Assembly (NCBI GenBank): GCA_016187945.1
Contig: JACPIT010000006.1
Coordinates: forward strand, 1-64,000
Length of the DNA: 64,000 nucleotides
Reading direction: 5' to 3'
DNA from: Opitutia bacterium
GTDB lineage: Bacteria; Verrucomicrobiota; Verrucomicrobiia; Opitutales; Opitutaceae
Made by a program: the position numbers and the translations under genes. The notes below the pieces were generated by a model. The model was not told the origin of the DNA and searched no databases. It was given only the letters and a program-made list of their open reading frames with translations. Numbering within the stretch: position 1 is the first letter of the stretch; each line of letters opens with the position of its first letter. Of the stretch, positions 9,241-17,527 are shown in pieces.

Positions 9241-9290
9241 CTCGCGCGCGCGAGCGCGCGCCTATACGCGTGCGCGCGTGCGCGCGCGGC
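9241..9290. repeat. Alternating CG/TG dinucleotide tract upstream of topoisomerase III
   Basis: About 50 bp of almost uninterrupted alternating pyrimidine-purine sequence (runs of CG, GCGTGCGCG and one TATA step). It is the sequence class that most readily forms left-handed Z-DNA or cruciforms under negative supercoiling. It ends about 60 bp before the topoisomerase start. No other such tract was noticed in the window. Confidence 0.8.
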
Positions 9291-9349
9291 TCTACAGAAA
9301 AAGTAGTGCTTGAAATCCGGCGCGTCGGTGCGTAACGGCTCGCCTCCCC

Positions 9350-12166
9350 ATGAAGTCCCTCATCATCGCCGAGAAGCCGTCGGTCGCTGCCGACATCGCC
9401 CGCGCCCTCGGCAAAGTTCCCAAGCACGGCGACCACTACGAGAACGACGAACACGTCATCTCGTCCGCCGTCGGCCACGTCGTGGAACTCCAGATGCCCG
9501 AGGACATCGACAAGAAGAAATACGGCTTCTGGCGCCTCGAGACGCTCCCGATCATCCCGGAAAAATTCGAGCTCAAGCCGATCGAGGATTCCAAGGACCG
9601 CTTCAACCTCCTCAAAAAACTCATCGCTCGGAAGGACATCAAAGAAGTCATCAACGCCTGCGACGCCGGCCGCGAGGGCGAACTCATTTTCAAGAACCTC
9701 GCGCTGCTCGCGAAGAACAAGCATCCGGTGAAACGCCTCTGGCTCTCGTCGATGACGAACGAGGGCATCAACGAGGCGTTCAAGCGCCTGCGCGACGACT
9801 CCGAGATGCAGGGCCTGGCCGACGCCGCGCGTTGCCGCAGCGAGAGCGACTGGCTCATCGGCATCAACGGCACGCGCGCGATCACCAAGCGCATGTTCGG
9901 CTCGCGCGCCGGCAACGTCGCCTCCGTCGGCCGCGTGCAGACGCCGACGCTCGCGCTCGTCTATCAGCGCGAGTTGGAGATCCGGAATTTCAAACCGCGC
10001 GGCTATTGGCGCGTCACCGCGAAGTTCGGCGTCGCGAAAGGCGACTACGAGGGCACTTACCAGCGGCCGGATTTCAAAAAGAACGACGACGAGCACGACC
10101 GCATCGACCGCCTCTGGGAAAAAGCGAAAGCCGAGGCCGTCCTCGCCGCGTGTCAGGGCCAGCCGCTCGCGTCCGTTTCCGAGGAGAAAAAGGGCAGTTC
10201 GCAAATCGCGCCGCGCCTCTACGATCTCACGACGCTCCAACGCGAGGCGAACGGTCGCTACGGTTTCCCGGCCAAACGCACGCTGCAAATCGCGCAGGCG
10301 CTCTACGAAAAGCACAAGATGATCACCTACCCCCGCACCGACTCGCGGGCGTTGCCGGAGGATTATCTGCCCGTCGTGCGCCGCACGCTCCAGAATTTGC
10401 ACGGCGCGCTCGGCGCCCACGCCCACAAGGCGCTCGAAAAGGGCTACGTGCAGTTCAACAAGCGCATCTTCAACAACGCGCAGGTCTCCGATCACTTCGC
10501 GATCATCCCGACCGAGCACGAGGCCAAGCACCTCGACGAGTCCGAGGCGAAGATTTTCGACATGATCGCCCGGCGCTTCGTCGCGGCGTTTTTCCCGGCG
10601 GCCGAGTTCGACGTCACGACGCGCACGAGCGTCGTCGCGGGCCACTCGTTCAAGACCGAGGGCAAAGTTCTTACCGTCCCCGGCTGGCTCGAAGTCTACG
10701 GCAAGAACACTGTCGACGAGGATTCGCCCGACTCGAAGGCGCTGCCGGCGCTCTCGCCGGAGGACAAAGCCAAGGCGAAAACGCTCGCCGCCGAACTCCA
10801 CGAGGAAGCCACGCGCCCGCCGCCGCGCTACACGGAAGCCACGCTGCTCTCCGCGATGGAAACCGCCGGCAAACTCGTCGACGACGAGGAACTCGCCGAA
10901 GCGATGAAGGAGCGCGGCCTCGGCACGCCCGCGACACGCGCCGACACGATCGACGGCCTCATTTATCAGAAGTATATCGACCGCAACCAGCGCGAGCTCG
11001 TCCCCAGCGCCAAGGCCGAGCAAGTCATGCAGTTTCTCGCCGCCGTGAAGGCCGAGGATCTCACCTCGCCCGCCATGACCGGCGGATGGGAGTTCAATCT
11101 CCGCCAGATGGAGCACGGAAAATTCTCGCGCGAGAAATTCATGGCCGAGATCGTCAAGGAGACGAAGGGCATCGTCGAACGCGTGAAGGGCTTCGAGGAG
11201 GACGACTCGATCGCACGCGAGACCGACATCCCCTCGCCCACCGACGGCAAACCCCTGCGCGAGACGCTCCGCGGCTACAAATCCCAGGACGGCGAGCTGA
11301 TGGTCTACAAAGTCATCGGCGGCCGCCGCATGGAGGAACACGAGGTCAAGGAGCTCGTCGCCGCCGGCAAAGTCGGTCCGCTCGACGGCTTCATCTCCGC
11401 GAAGACCCGCAACCGCTTCTCCGCGCTGCTCAAACTCAACCACGTCGAGGAAGAGGCGAAGGACGGCACGAAGACGAAGAAGTGGAAGACCGAGTTCGAT
11501 TTCGGCGACAAGGCCGACATCAGCGGACTCGTGCCCTTCTGGACGAATCCCGAAACCGGCGCCGAGCTCTGCGAAAACGGCAGCAGCTTCATCCTGCGCG
11601 AGCGCGACCCGGCCGCCGAGGGCGGTTGGAAACAGACGTTCCGCCTCGGCCGCATCCTCTGCCAGAAGCCGATCACGCACGAGATGGCGATCGACCTCAT
11701 CTCGAAGGGCAAGACCGGCCTCATCCAAGGTTTCATCTCGAAAAAAGGCCGGCCGTTCGACGCGTTCCTCAAGCACGAAGGCGCGCGCATCGCCTGGGAA
11801 TTCCCGCCGCGCGCCCCGAAGCTCGACAAGGACGGCAAGCCGATCGAGCGCAAGGCCCGCGCCAAGGTCGATCTCTCGAAGGCCACCGTCATCGGCAAGA
11901 GCCCCGCGCACGACGGCGGCGAACTCGTCGAGCACGGCGACGCCTACTACGTGCGCAAGCCCGAGCAGGACAACCGCCCGGTCTTCAAGCTCTCCAAGAA
12001 ACTCTGCGAGCACGAGATCGCCCCCGCGGTCGTCCAAAAACTTCTCGCCGACGGCAAGAGCGACCTGATCGAGGGCTTCGTCTCGAAGCGCGGCAACAAG
12101 TTCGCCGCCTACCTCGTGCTCTCCGCGAAGAAGGACAAAGCGGAGTTTGAATTCCCTCCGCGATAG
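9350..12166 (+). CDS. topB: DNA topoisomerase III (type IA) with extended C-terminus
   Basis: A 938-aa type IA topoisomerase, which relaxes or decatenates DNA through a 5'-phosphotyrosine intermediate. The Toprim domain starts at residue 1 (LIIAEKPSVAADIA), with acidic motif ACDAGREGELIF at about 103-114. ASVGRVQTPTLALVYQRELE and the active-site tyrosine in ITYPRTDSRAL (about Y327) follow. PATRADTIDGLIYQKYIDR lies further on. The protein is much longer than E. coli TopB (653 aa). The extra C-terminus contains at least three repeats of a topo-associated module (GPLDGFISAKTRNRFSALL, GLIQGFISKKGRPFDAFL, DLIEGFVSKRGNKFAAYL), partly interleaved with a GAELCENGSSFILRERDP block. The start is the ATG of the conserved first strand. 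Confidence 0.93.
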   Translation: MKSLIIAEKPSVAADIARALGKVPKHGDHYENDEHVISSAVGHVVELQMPEDIDKKKYGFWRLETLPIIPEKFELKPIEDSKDRFNLLKKLIARKDIKEVINACDAGREGELIFKNLALLAKNKHPVKRLWLSSMTNEGINEAFKRLRDDSEMQGLADAARCRSESDWLIGINGTRAITKRMFGSRAGNVASVGRVQTPTLALVYQRELEIRNFKPRGYWRVTAKFGVAKGDYEGTYQRPDFKKNDDEHDRIDRLWEKAKAEAVLAACQGQPLASVSEEKKGSSQIAPRLYDLTTLQREANGRYGFPAKRTLQIAQALYEKHKMITYPRTDSRALPEDYLPVVRRTLQNLHGALGAHAHKALEKGYVQFNKRIFNNAQVSDHFAIIPTEHEAKHLDESEAKIFDMIARRFVAAFFPAAEFDVTTRTSVVAGHSFKTEGKVLTVPGWLEVYGKNTVDEDSPDSKALPALSPEDKAKAKTLAAELHEEATRPPPRYTEATLLSAMETAGKLVDDEELAEAMKERGLGTPATRADTIDGLIYQKYIDRNQRELVPSAKAEQVMQFLAAVKAEDLTSPAMTGGWEFNLRQMEHGKFSREKFMAEIVKETKGIVERVKGFEEDDSIARETDIPSPTDGKPLRETLRGYKSQDGELMVYKVIGGRRMEEHEVKELVAAGKVGPLDGFISAKTRNRFSALLKLNHVEEEAKDGTKTKKWKTEFDFGDKADISGLVPFWTNPETGAELCENGSSFILRERDPAAEGGWKQTFRLGRILCQKPITHEMAIDLISKGKTGLIQGFISKKGRPFDAFLKHEGARIAWEFPPRAPKLDKDGKPIERKARAKVDLSKATVIGKSPAHDGGELVEHGDAYYVRKPEQDNRPVFKLSKKLCEHEIAPAVVQKLLADGKSDLIEGFVSKRGNKFAAYLVLSAKKDKAEFEFPPR

Positions 12167-12168
12167 TC

Positions 12169-12269
12169 GGTGGCGCCGGTCTCTGACCGGCGTGAGCGCC
12201 TCCTCGTTCGCACGCACCGTCGGCGAGCACCGTCTCCATTCCCGCCGGTCAAAGACCGGCGCTACCACC
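12169..12269. repeat. Inverted repeat (GGTGGCGCCGGTCTCTGACC)
   Basis: The left arm 12,169-12,192 (GGTGGCGCCGGTCTCTGACC then GGC) pairs with the right arm ending 12,269 (GCCGGTCAAAGACCGGCGCT then ACCACC). The inner GCCGGTCTCTGACCGGC is itself a short palindrome, and so is its partner. It begins three bases after the topB stop. Confidence 0.8.
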
Positions 12270-12331
12270 GCTCCTCCCTTTCCCCTCGCGCGCGGCATGA
12301 AACCGTGGCCTGTTGGCGGCGTCTCTTCGCC

Positions 12332-13369
12332 ATGCGCACGCTGTTTCGCCTCACGGTCATCGCTCTCGCCCTCGTTGCTTTCACTGGTGTCTTCTACGCC
12401 TACCAGCAGCAAAAGGCCCTGACCTCCGCTCGCACCGCCGCGGAGTTGCTCGAGAAAGAGCGCAACGCTCTCCGCAAAAAACTCTGGGACGCCGACAAGC
12501 GCCGCGGCGAACTCGAGGCGCAGCTCCGCCAGCGCCCCGGCGGCCCCAACGGCGAGGCCGGCCCCGATGGCCCGCCCGAAGCCGCCGTGGCCGAGGCCGC
12601 GATCCGCTTCGCCGGCGCCGGCGAAGGCGGCCCCTTCGGCCGCTTCATGGCCGCGATGGACAACCCCGAAGTGCAACGCCTGCTCGCGACCCAGCAACGC
12701 GGCGCGCTCGACGCGCGTTTCGCGGCGCTCTTCAAGAGCCTCAACCTCTCGCCCGCCCAGCTCGAGCAGTTCAAGAATCTCCTCGTGGAGAAACGCACCG
12801 CCGTCGCCGACGTGATGGCCGCCGCCCGCTCGCAAGGCCTCACCGGCCGCGAAAACCGCGACGAACTCCGCGCGCTCGTGCAAAACGCCCAAGCCGAAGT
12901 CGACGCCAACATCCGCGCCACGATCGGCGATGCCGCTTACTCCCAGTATCAAAATTTCGAGCAGACGCAGTCGCAGCGCAACGTCGTCTCGCAGCTCCAA
13001 CAACGCCTCAGCTACTCCGACGCTCCCCTCACCGACGCGCAGAGCGAGCAGCTCGTGCAGATGCTGGCCGCCACGACCGACCAGAAGAACCCCAGCGCCG
13101 GCGGCGTGCGCACCGCAGCCGGTCGCATCGGCTTCGGCGGCAGCGGCGGCGCGCAGATCACGGACGCGGCCGTGGCGCAGTCCTCCAGCGTCCTTTCGGC
13201 CGCGCAGGTGCAAGCGCTCCAGCAATTGCAGGCCGAGCAACAGGCGCAGGCCCAGCTCGCGAAACTCCTGCGCGACCAGATGCGCAACGGGCGCAACGGC
13301 GGCGGCTCGGCCTCGGGCAGCTCCTCGACCTCGACGCCCACGCAAGTCCCGACGCCGCCGAAGGGCTGA
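12332..13369 (+). CDS. Membrane-anchored Gln/Ala-rich coiled-coil protein of unknown function
   Basis: A 345-aa protein starting MRTLFRLTVIALALVAF, with one N-terminal transmembrane helix (about residues 6-24) that would anchor it in the inner membrane with the rest in the periplasm. Next come a charged coiled coil (about 28-68), a Gly/Pro-rich linker, a helical region (about 115-250) with repeated Gln and Glu, and a Gln/Ala coiled coil (QALQQLQAEQQAQAQLAKL). The tail is Gly/Ser/Thr-rich. The open frame extends upstream to 12,170 through the inverted repeat, so the ATG at 12,332 next to the membrane helix is preferred. No known family was recognised. Confidence 0.75.
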   Translation: MRTLFRLTVIALALVAFTGVFYAYQQQKALTSARTAAELLEKERNALRKKLWDADKRRGELEAQLRQRPGGPNGEAGPDGPPEAAVAEAAIRFAGAGEGGPFGRFMAAMDNPEVQRLLATQQRGALDARFAALFKSLNLSPAQLEQFKNLLVEKRTAVADVMAAARSQGLTGRENRDELRALVQNAQAEVDANIRATIGDAAYSQYQNFEQTQSQRNVVSQLQQRLSYSDAPLTDAQSEQLVQMLAATTDQKNPSAGGVRTAAGRIGFGGSGGAQITDAAVAQSSSVLSAAQVQALQQLQAEQQAQAQLAKLLRDQMRNGRNGGGSASGSSSTSTPTQVPTPPKG

Positions 13370-13383
13370 CACACAATTACTCC

Positions 13384-13412
13384 TTGTGACGGTCGCGCGC
13401 GCCGGGTTAAGT
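13384..13412 (+). promoter_or_regulatory. Possible sigma-70-type promoter of the aldolase gene
   Basis: TTGTGA at 13,384-13,389 and TTAAGT at 13,407-13,412 are separated by 17 bp, and transcription would start about 15 bp before the ATG at 13,433. The -10 match is moderate, so the call rests mainly on spacing and position. Confidence 0.35.
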
Positions 13413-13432
13413 CTGCGGCTCTCTCCCCCGTT

Positions 13433-14383
13433 ATGATCGTCACCACCGCCCAACTGTTCAAACACGCCTACGGCAAATACGCCATCGGCGCCTACAACAT
13501 CAACAACGCGGAACAGGCCATGGGTCTGTTCAAGGGCTGCATCAGCTCGAAAGCGCCCTTCATCATCCAGATTTCCAAAGGCGCCCGCAAATACACCGAC
13601 AAGAAGATGCTCGAGGCGATCATCCGCTCCGCGGACGAGATCTTCCCCGAGGCCATCTTCGCGGTGCATCTGGACCATGGCGATGAGGAGACCTGCTACG
13701 ATTGCATCAACTCGGGCTTCTACAGCTCCGTGATGATCGACGCCTCGCACGATCCGTTCGAGAAGAACGTCGCGATCACCAAGCGCGTCGTCGACGCGGC
13801 GCACGCCAAGGGCATCTCCGTCGAAGCCGAACTCGGCATGCTCGGCGGCGTCGAGGAAGACATCAAGGTCGAGGACGGCCACGCCACCCTGACGAACCCG
13901 GCCGAAGCCGAGGATTTCGTGAAGAAGACCGGCTGCGACTCCCTCGCCTGCGCCATCGGCACCTCGCACGGCGCCTTCAAGTTCAAGGGCAAGCAATCCC
14001 TCCACTTCGACGTGCTCGAGAAGATCAAGGCCCGTATGCCCGGCTTCCCGCTCGTCATGCACGGCAGCTCCAGCGTGCCGAAGGAAGAAGTCGACCGCAT
14101 CAACGCCGCCGGCGGCACCATCAAGGACTCGATGGGCGTCGACGTGAACGAGTATCTCCCCGCCGCCAAGCTCGGCGCCACCAAGATCAACATCGACACC
14201 GACGGCCGCCTCGTCTGGACGCGCGTGCACCGCGAGTTCTTCCGCGACAAGCCCGCCGAGTTCGACTTCCGCCCGCCGGGCAAGATCTTCATCGAGGAAT
14301 ACGCGAAGTTCATCGCCTCGCGCAACGTGCTGCTCGGCTCCTCCGGCCAGCTCGACGACCTCCGGAAGAGCCTCGGCAAGTAA
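13433..14383 (+). CDS. fba: Class II fructose-bisphosphate aldolase
   Basis: A 316-aa zinc-dependent aldolase of glycolysis/gluconeogenesis, which splits fructose-1,6-bisphosphate (or a related ketose bisphosphate) into two triose phosphates. Visible are AIGAYNINNAEQ near the N-terminus, the zinc-binding HLDHGDEETCYDCI, VMIDASHDPFEKN, VEAELGMLGGVEED, the second zinc histidine region GTSHGAFKFKG, LVMHGSSSVP and the phosphate-binding KINIDTDGR. Length and motif spacing resemble the class IIB fructose-bisphosphate/tagatose aldolases. A strong terminator follows the stop at 14,410, so the gene is probably transcribed alone. Confidence 0.93.
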   Translation: MIVTTAQLFKHAYGKYAIGAYNINNAEQAMGLFKGCISSKAPFIIQISKGARKYTDKKMLEAIIRSADEIFPEAIFAVHLDHGDEETCYDCINSGFYSSVMIDASHDPFEKNVAITKRVVDAAHAKGISVEAELGMLGGVEEDIKVEDGHATLTNPAEAEDFVKKTGCDSLACAIGTSHGAFKFKGKQSLHFDVLEKIKARMPGFPLVMHGSSSVPKEEVDRINAAGGTIKDSMGVDVNEYLPAAKLGATKINIDTDGRLVWTRVHREFFRDKPAEFDFRPPGKIFIEEYAKFIASRNVLLGSSGQLDDLRKSLGK

Positions 14384-14409
14384 GCCGCGCCTCCCGCGCT
14401 TCACTCTCG

Positions 14410-14439
14410 ACGCCGCCTCCTCCCGAGGCGGCGTTTTTG
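14410..14439 (+). terminator. Rho-independent terminator of the aldolase gene
   Basis: A GC-rich hairpin with 10-bp perfect arms (ACGCCGCCTC and GAGGCGGCGT) and a 5-base loop, followed by a run of five T, 27 bp after the aldolase stop codon. Confidence 0.92.
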
Positions 14440-14449
14440 TTTCCTACCC

Positions 14450-14513
14450 TGGAGGGCCGAGCTCCCGCGAGGCCGCGAACACGTGGGCGGCCTCGCGGGA
14501 GCTCGGCCCTCCA
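14450..14513. repeat. Long inverted repeat, family B copy 2
   Basis: Perfect arms (TGGAGGGCCGAGCTCCCGCG then AGGCCG, and the reverse) surround a spacer of about 12 bp. The arm is the same as at 4,789-4,870. The element ends exactly where the following aminopeptidase frame opens, so the ribosome-binding region of that gene would fall inside the repeat. Confidence 0.92.
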
Positions 14514-15761
14514 TTGGAACCTCCGCCCAACTCCGCGCTTCCGACGCTGCGCGATTTCTGGCTCAGTCGGCGCGTGCTGCCCGATTTCGAAGCCCGCCTG
14601 AGCGACTACGCCGAAGCGATCGTGCGCATCGGCGTGAACCTCCAGCCCGGCCAGCGCCTGCTCATCGCCGATCCTTACGGCCAGCAAGGCGTCGCGCGCA
14701 GCGCCGAGGTGCTCGTCGAGGCCGTGACTCGCGCCGCGATCGAGCTGGGCGACGGCGTCGACGTCATCTGGAGCCCGAGCGCCGATCTGCGCACGATGGC
14801 CGAAGCTGGCGATCGGCGTGCGTTCGATCGACTGGTCGCCTCGAACACCGCCAAACTCGACCGACATCTCCGCAACGGTGGCGCGTTTCTCTTTTTCACC
14901 GGCAGCCAACCACGCCTCATGGAGGGCGTGCCCGCGGCACACCTCGCCGCGTTTCAGGAAATCGCGTGGCGTCACTTCGGCCCGATCGTCCAGCAGCTCA
15001 TGCACGGCGCGTCCCAATGGTGCCTCGTGCCCGCGCCGTCGCCGAGTTGGGCCGCGCTGACGTTCGCCGACTTGCCGAGCGAGCAGCGCCTGGCCGCGCT
15101 GTGGCGCTGCGTGTTCGACAGCGTCCGCGCCGTCGGCGACGGCCGCACCGTCGAGCGTTGGAACGCACACCTCGATGGACTGACGAGCGACGCGGAGAAG
15201 CTAAACGCCGCGCGCCACTCGCGGCTGCGCCTCGTCGGCAACGGCACCGATCTCTCGCTCGCGCTTCCGGCGAAGCACCACTGGTGCACCGCCGAGCAGC
15301 ACACGAAGCACGCCGTGCGTCACGTGGTCAACCTGCCGACCGAGGAAATTTTCACCGCGCCCGATTGCCGCAGCGCCGAAGGCCGCGTGCGCGTCGCGCG
15401 TCCGGTCTGCCACGCCGGCACGACGATCGAGGGCATCGAGCTGGAATTCCACCGCGGTTGCGTCGTCTCCGCCTCGGCGAGGACGAACGCGGACCTTCTC
15501 CGCGAACTGCTCGCGACCGATGGCGGCGCCGTGCGGCTGGGCGAAGTCGCTTTGCTCGCGAGCGATCTCGACGCGCCGCGCCCGGCGTGGCAGACGGCGC
15601 GGACCGTTTTCCACCACCCGTTGCTCGACGAGAACGCCGCCAACCACATCGCGCTCGGCGAAGCGTATCCGTTTTGCCACCGCGGCTGGTGGAAATGGCG
15701 GCTCAACCGCAGCCTCGTGCACGTCGACCTCCCGCTCGACGCGCACGTGACGCTCGAGTAG
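14514..15761 (+). CDS. M29 family aminopeptidase, second diverged copy
   Basis: A 415-aa protein resembling the M29 aminopeptidases. It has the N-terminal AIVRIGVNLQPGQRLLIADP strand that is typical of the family, then LVGNGTDLSLALP, VVNLPTEEIFTAPD and SAEGRVRVARP, and the late LGEVAL and HIALGEAYPF segments that contribute metal ligands. It is clearly diverged from the copy at 3,487 and about 40 residues longer. The frame opens with a TTG at 14,514, directly next to the family B repeat. No ATG lies before the first conserved strand, so the true start may be this TTG or a nearby alternative codon. Function is inferred from family only. Confidence 0.75.
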   Translation: MEPPPNSALPTLRDFWLSRRVLPDFEARLSDYAEAIVRIGVNLQPGQRLLIADPYGQQGVARSAEVLVEAVTRAAIELGDGVDVIWSPSADLRTMAEAGDRRAFDRLVASNTAKLDRHLRNGGAFLFFTGSQPRLMEGVPAAHLAAFQEIAWRHFGPIVQQLMHGASQWCLVPAPSPSWAALTFADLPSEQRLAALWRCVFDSVRAVGDGRTVERWNAHLDGLTSDAEKLNAARHSRLRLVGNGTDLSLALPAKHHWCTAEQHTKHAVRHVVNLPTEEIFTAPDCRSAEGRVRVARPVCHAGTTIEGIELEFHRGCVVSASARTNADLLRELLATDGGAVRLGEVALLASDLDAPRPAWQTARTVFHHPLLDENAANHIALGEAYPFCHRGWWKWRLNRSLVHVDLPLDAHVTLE

Positions 15762-15822
15762 CAACGGGATGATCATCCGCGCGCATGACCACACCGCCGA
15801 CTATCTCCTGGAGCTTGATACT

Positions 15823-15907
15823 TGTCATTGCGAGGAGCGCAGCGACGCGGCAATCCAGTGCTCGCTGGATCGCCACGCCCGACTACGTCGGACTCGCGAC
15901 GACAGAC
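15823..15907. repeat. Imperfect inverted repeat of the GTCATTGCGAGGAGCG type
   Basis: The left arm TGTCATTGCGAGGAGCGCAG and the right arm ending GGACTCGCGACGACA pair imperfectly around CAATCCAG and CTGGATCG. From memory this GTCATTGCGAGGAGCG consensus is a palindromic repeat found between genes of many unrelated bacteria. It is placed directly upstream of the sigma factor operon. Confidence 0.75.
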
Positions 15908-15968
15908 AATAGTGTGACTCACGCCGGCTGAGGAACCGCCCGCGCTCCCGCCCTGTCCATCTCGCCTC

Positions 15969-16568
15969 GTGCCCCAGCCCGACACCAACCCCGTCAACGA
16001 CCCCGCCTTGCTCGCGCGCGCCCGCGCCGGCGATCAGGCGGCGTTCGGCGAGTTGATGCGCGCGCACTACGAACCGGTTTTCCGCGTGGTGTTTGGCATT
16101 TTGCGGAATGAACACGACGCGCGCGACGTCTCACAGGAGGTGTGGATCAAGGTCTGGCGCGAATTGCCGCGCTTCCGCGGCGAGGCGAAGTTCACGACCT
16201 GGGTCCATCCCATCGCCGTGCGCAAATCCCTCGATCATCTCCGCAAGCGCCGCCGCTGGTTCGACCGGTTCCTGCCGTTCGCCAGCGCCGGCGAAGACAC
16301 GCCCCCAGAAGCGGTCGTCGTCGCGGAGCCGTCGACCGACGCCACGGCGCGCGACGAGGCCGAGGGCGGCGAGCGCCGCGAGCAGTTGCATCGCGCCCTC
16401 GAGTCGCTCCCGCCGAAACACCGCGCCGTGCTCACGCTGCGCGAGGTCGAAAATCTGTCCTACGACGAAATCGCGCGCGCCACCTCGTTGCCGATCGGCA
16501 CGGTGATGTCGCGCCTCTACCATGCGCGCCGTATGCTGGCGCAAAAACTTAAAAAAAATTCCCGATGA
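15969..16568 (+). CDS. ECF-type RNA polymerase sigma factor
   Basis: A 199-aa sigma-70 family factor of the extracytoplasmic function group. Sigma region 2 spans about residues 15-85 (RNEHDARDVSQEVWIKVWRE, then FTTWVHPIAVRKSLDHLRKR), and region 4 about 130-190 (LESLPPKHRAVLTLREVENL, then SYDEIARATSLPIGTVMSRL). The start is a GTG at 15,969. The stop overlaps the next start by ATGA. The operon continues with two secreted proteins and a zf-HC2 protein that is the likely anti-sigma factor, which suggests the sigma responds to an envelope signal. Confidence 0.9.
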   Translation: MPQPDTNPVNDPALLARARAGDQAAFGELMRAHYEPVFRVVFGILRNEHDARDVSQEVWIKVWRELPRFRGEAKFTTWVHPIAVRKSLDHLRKRRRWFDRFLPFASAGEDTPPEAVVVAEPSTDATARDEAEGGERREQLHRALESLPPKHRAVLTLREVENLSYDEIARATSLPIGTVMSRLYHARRMLAQKLKKNSR

Positions 16569-17023
16569 AAACGCACCGCCTCCCGTTCACGCTCCTGCTG
16601 TTGCTCGGCCTTCTGTTCGCATCCGCTCTGAGCGCCCATGCCGCCGAGCGCGTCCAGTTGCACGCCTTCCTCATCACTGCGTCCAACGAGCGCACCGGGA
16701 AAAGCGATCCGCGCCTCGCGCCTTACGAGCAGACGCTCCGCCGCATCATGCGCTTCGAGTCGTTCGAATACCAAGGCAGCGACCGCGGCGAACTCGGCGC
16801 CGGCGAGAGCACGACGCTCATGGTCGGCCAGGGCCACGAACTCGTGATCGAGGCCGGCAAGAATCCTTACCAGCTCCGCGTGCGTTGGTCCGCCAACGTG
16901 GGCGAGCGCACGCTCATGAACACCGGCGTCACGCTCCGCCCCGGCGTGCCGGCAGTGCTCGGCGGGCCGCCCACCGGCCGCGCGCCCGGAGAGGTTTACG
17001 CCGTGTTCATCGTCGCCAAGTAG
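16565..17023 (+). CDS. Small secreted protein of unknown function in the sigma factor operon
   Basis: A 152-aa protein starting MKTHRLPFTLLLLLGLLFAS, with a signal peptide likely cut after about residue 26 (AHA). The mature domain contains DPRLAPYEQTLRRIMRFESF and a C-terminal beta-rich stretch (TTLMVGQGHELVIEAG, VTLRPGVPAVLGGP). No named family was recognised. The start codon overlaps the sigma factor stop by four bases, so translation is probably coupled and the product should belong to the same envelope response. Confidence 0.75.
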   Translation: MKTHRLPFTLLLLLGLLFASALSAHAAERVQLHAFLITASNERTGKSDPRLAPYEQTLRRIMRFESFEYQGSDRGELGAGESTTLMVGQGHELVIEAGKNPYQLRVRWSANVGERTLMNTGVTLRPGVPAVLGGPPTGRAPGEVYAVFIVAK

Positions 17024-17093
17024 GCATCGCGAAAATTTTGAATAAGCCTGCCGCGTCCCACGTCCCAAGAGCAACCCACCACGGGAACAACCT

Positions 17094-17513
17094 ATGAAAA
17101 CCAAACTCACTGCTCTTGCTCTCGCGCTCGTGACTCTTTTCGCCCTCGCCACTCCGAAGACCGCCAAAGCCAATGACGCGGGCGCGGCAATCGGGGGCTT
17201 CATCGGCGGCGTGATCGTCGGCTCCGTGCTCGCCGACCAGCATCGCGGGCCTGACGCTGTCGTGGTTGAAACCGGATACGGCTACCACCGCGGTTCCGAT
17301 CGTTGCGACGAGCCCCGCGGCTACTGGCGCGATGTCCATACCCGCATCTGGATTCCCGGCGGCTGGATCGTCGAGCGCGACCACTGGGGCCGCCACTGCC
17401 GCCGCTACATCGAAGGTCACTACGAAATCCGCACCGAGCGCGTCTGGGTCGCCGCCAACGACTACGGCCACGGTCGCTACGATCGTCACGACCGCTACGG
17501 TCGCCGCTGGTAA
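17094..17513 (+). CDS. Secreted glycine-zipper protein with a Tyr/Arg/His-rich C-terminus
   Basis: A 139-aa protein beginning MKTKLTALALALVTLFALAT, with a signal peptide ending near residue 26 (AKA). Residues about 29-46 form a glycine-zipper-like hydrophobic helix (GAAIGGFIGGVIVGSVL) that can insert in or associate with a membrane. The rest is rich in Tyr, Arg, His and Trp (YWRDVHTRIWIPGGW, then YGHGRYDRHDRYGRRW), a composition seen in envelope stress proteins. The gene lies between the sigma factor and its probable anti-sigma, 70 bp after the preceding gene. Confidence 0.75.
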   Translation: MKTKLTALALALVTLFALATPKTAKANDAGAAIGGFIGGVIVGSVLADQHRGPDAVVVETGYGYHRGSDRCDEPRGYWRDVHTRIWIPGGWIVERDHWGRHCRRYIEGHYEIRTERVWVAANDYGHGRYDRHDRYGRRW

Positions 17514-17527
17514 GGAAACTTGAACCG

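Noticed and set aside
9185-14404. Open frame of more than 1700 codons on the minus strand across topB and the aldolase gene
   Set aside because: It is antisense to well-identified genes, has the biased Ala/Arg/Glu/Gly composition of GC-rich shadow frames, and shows no family motif.
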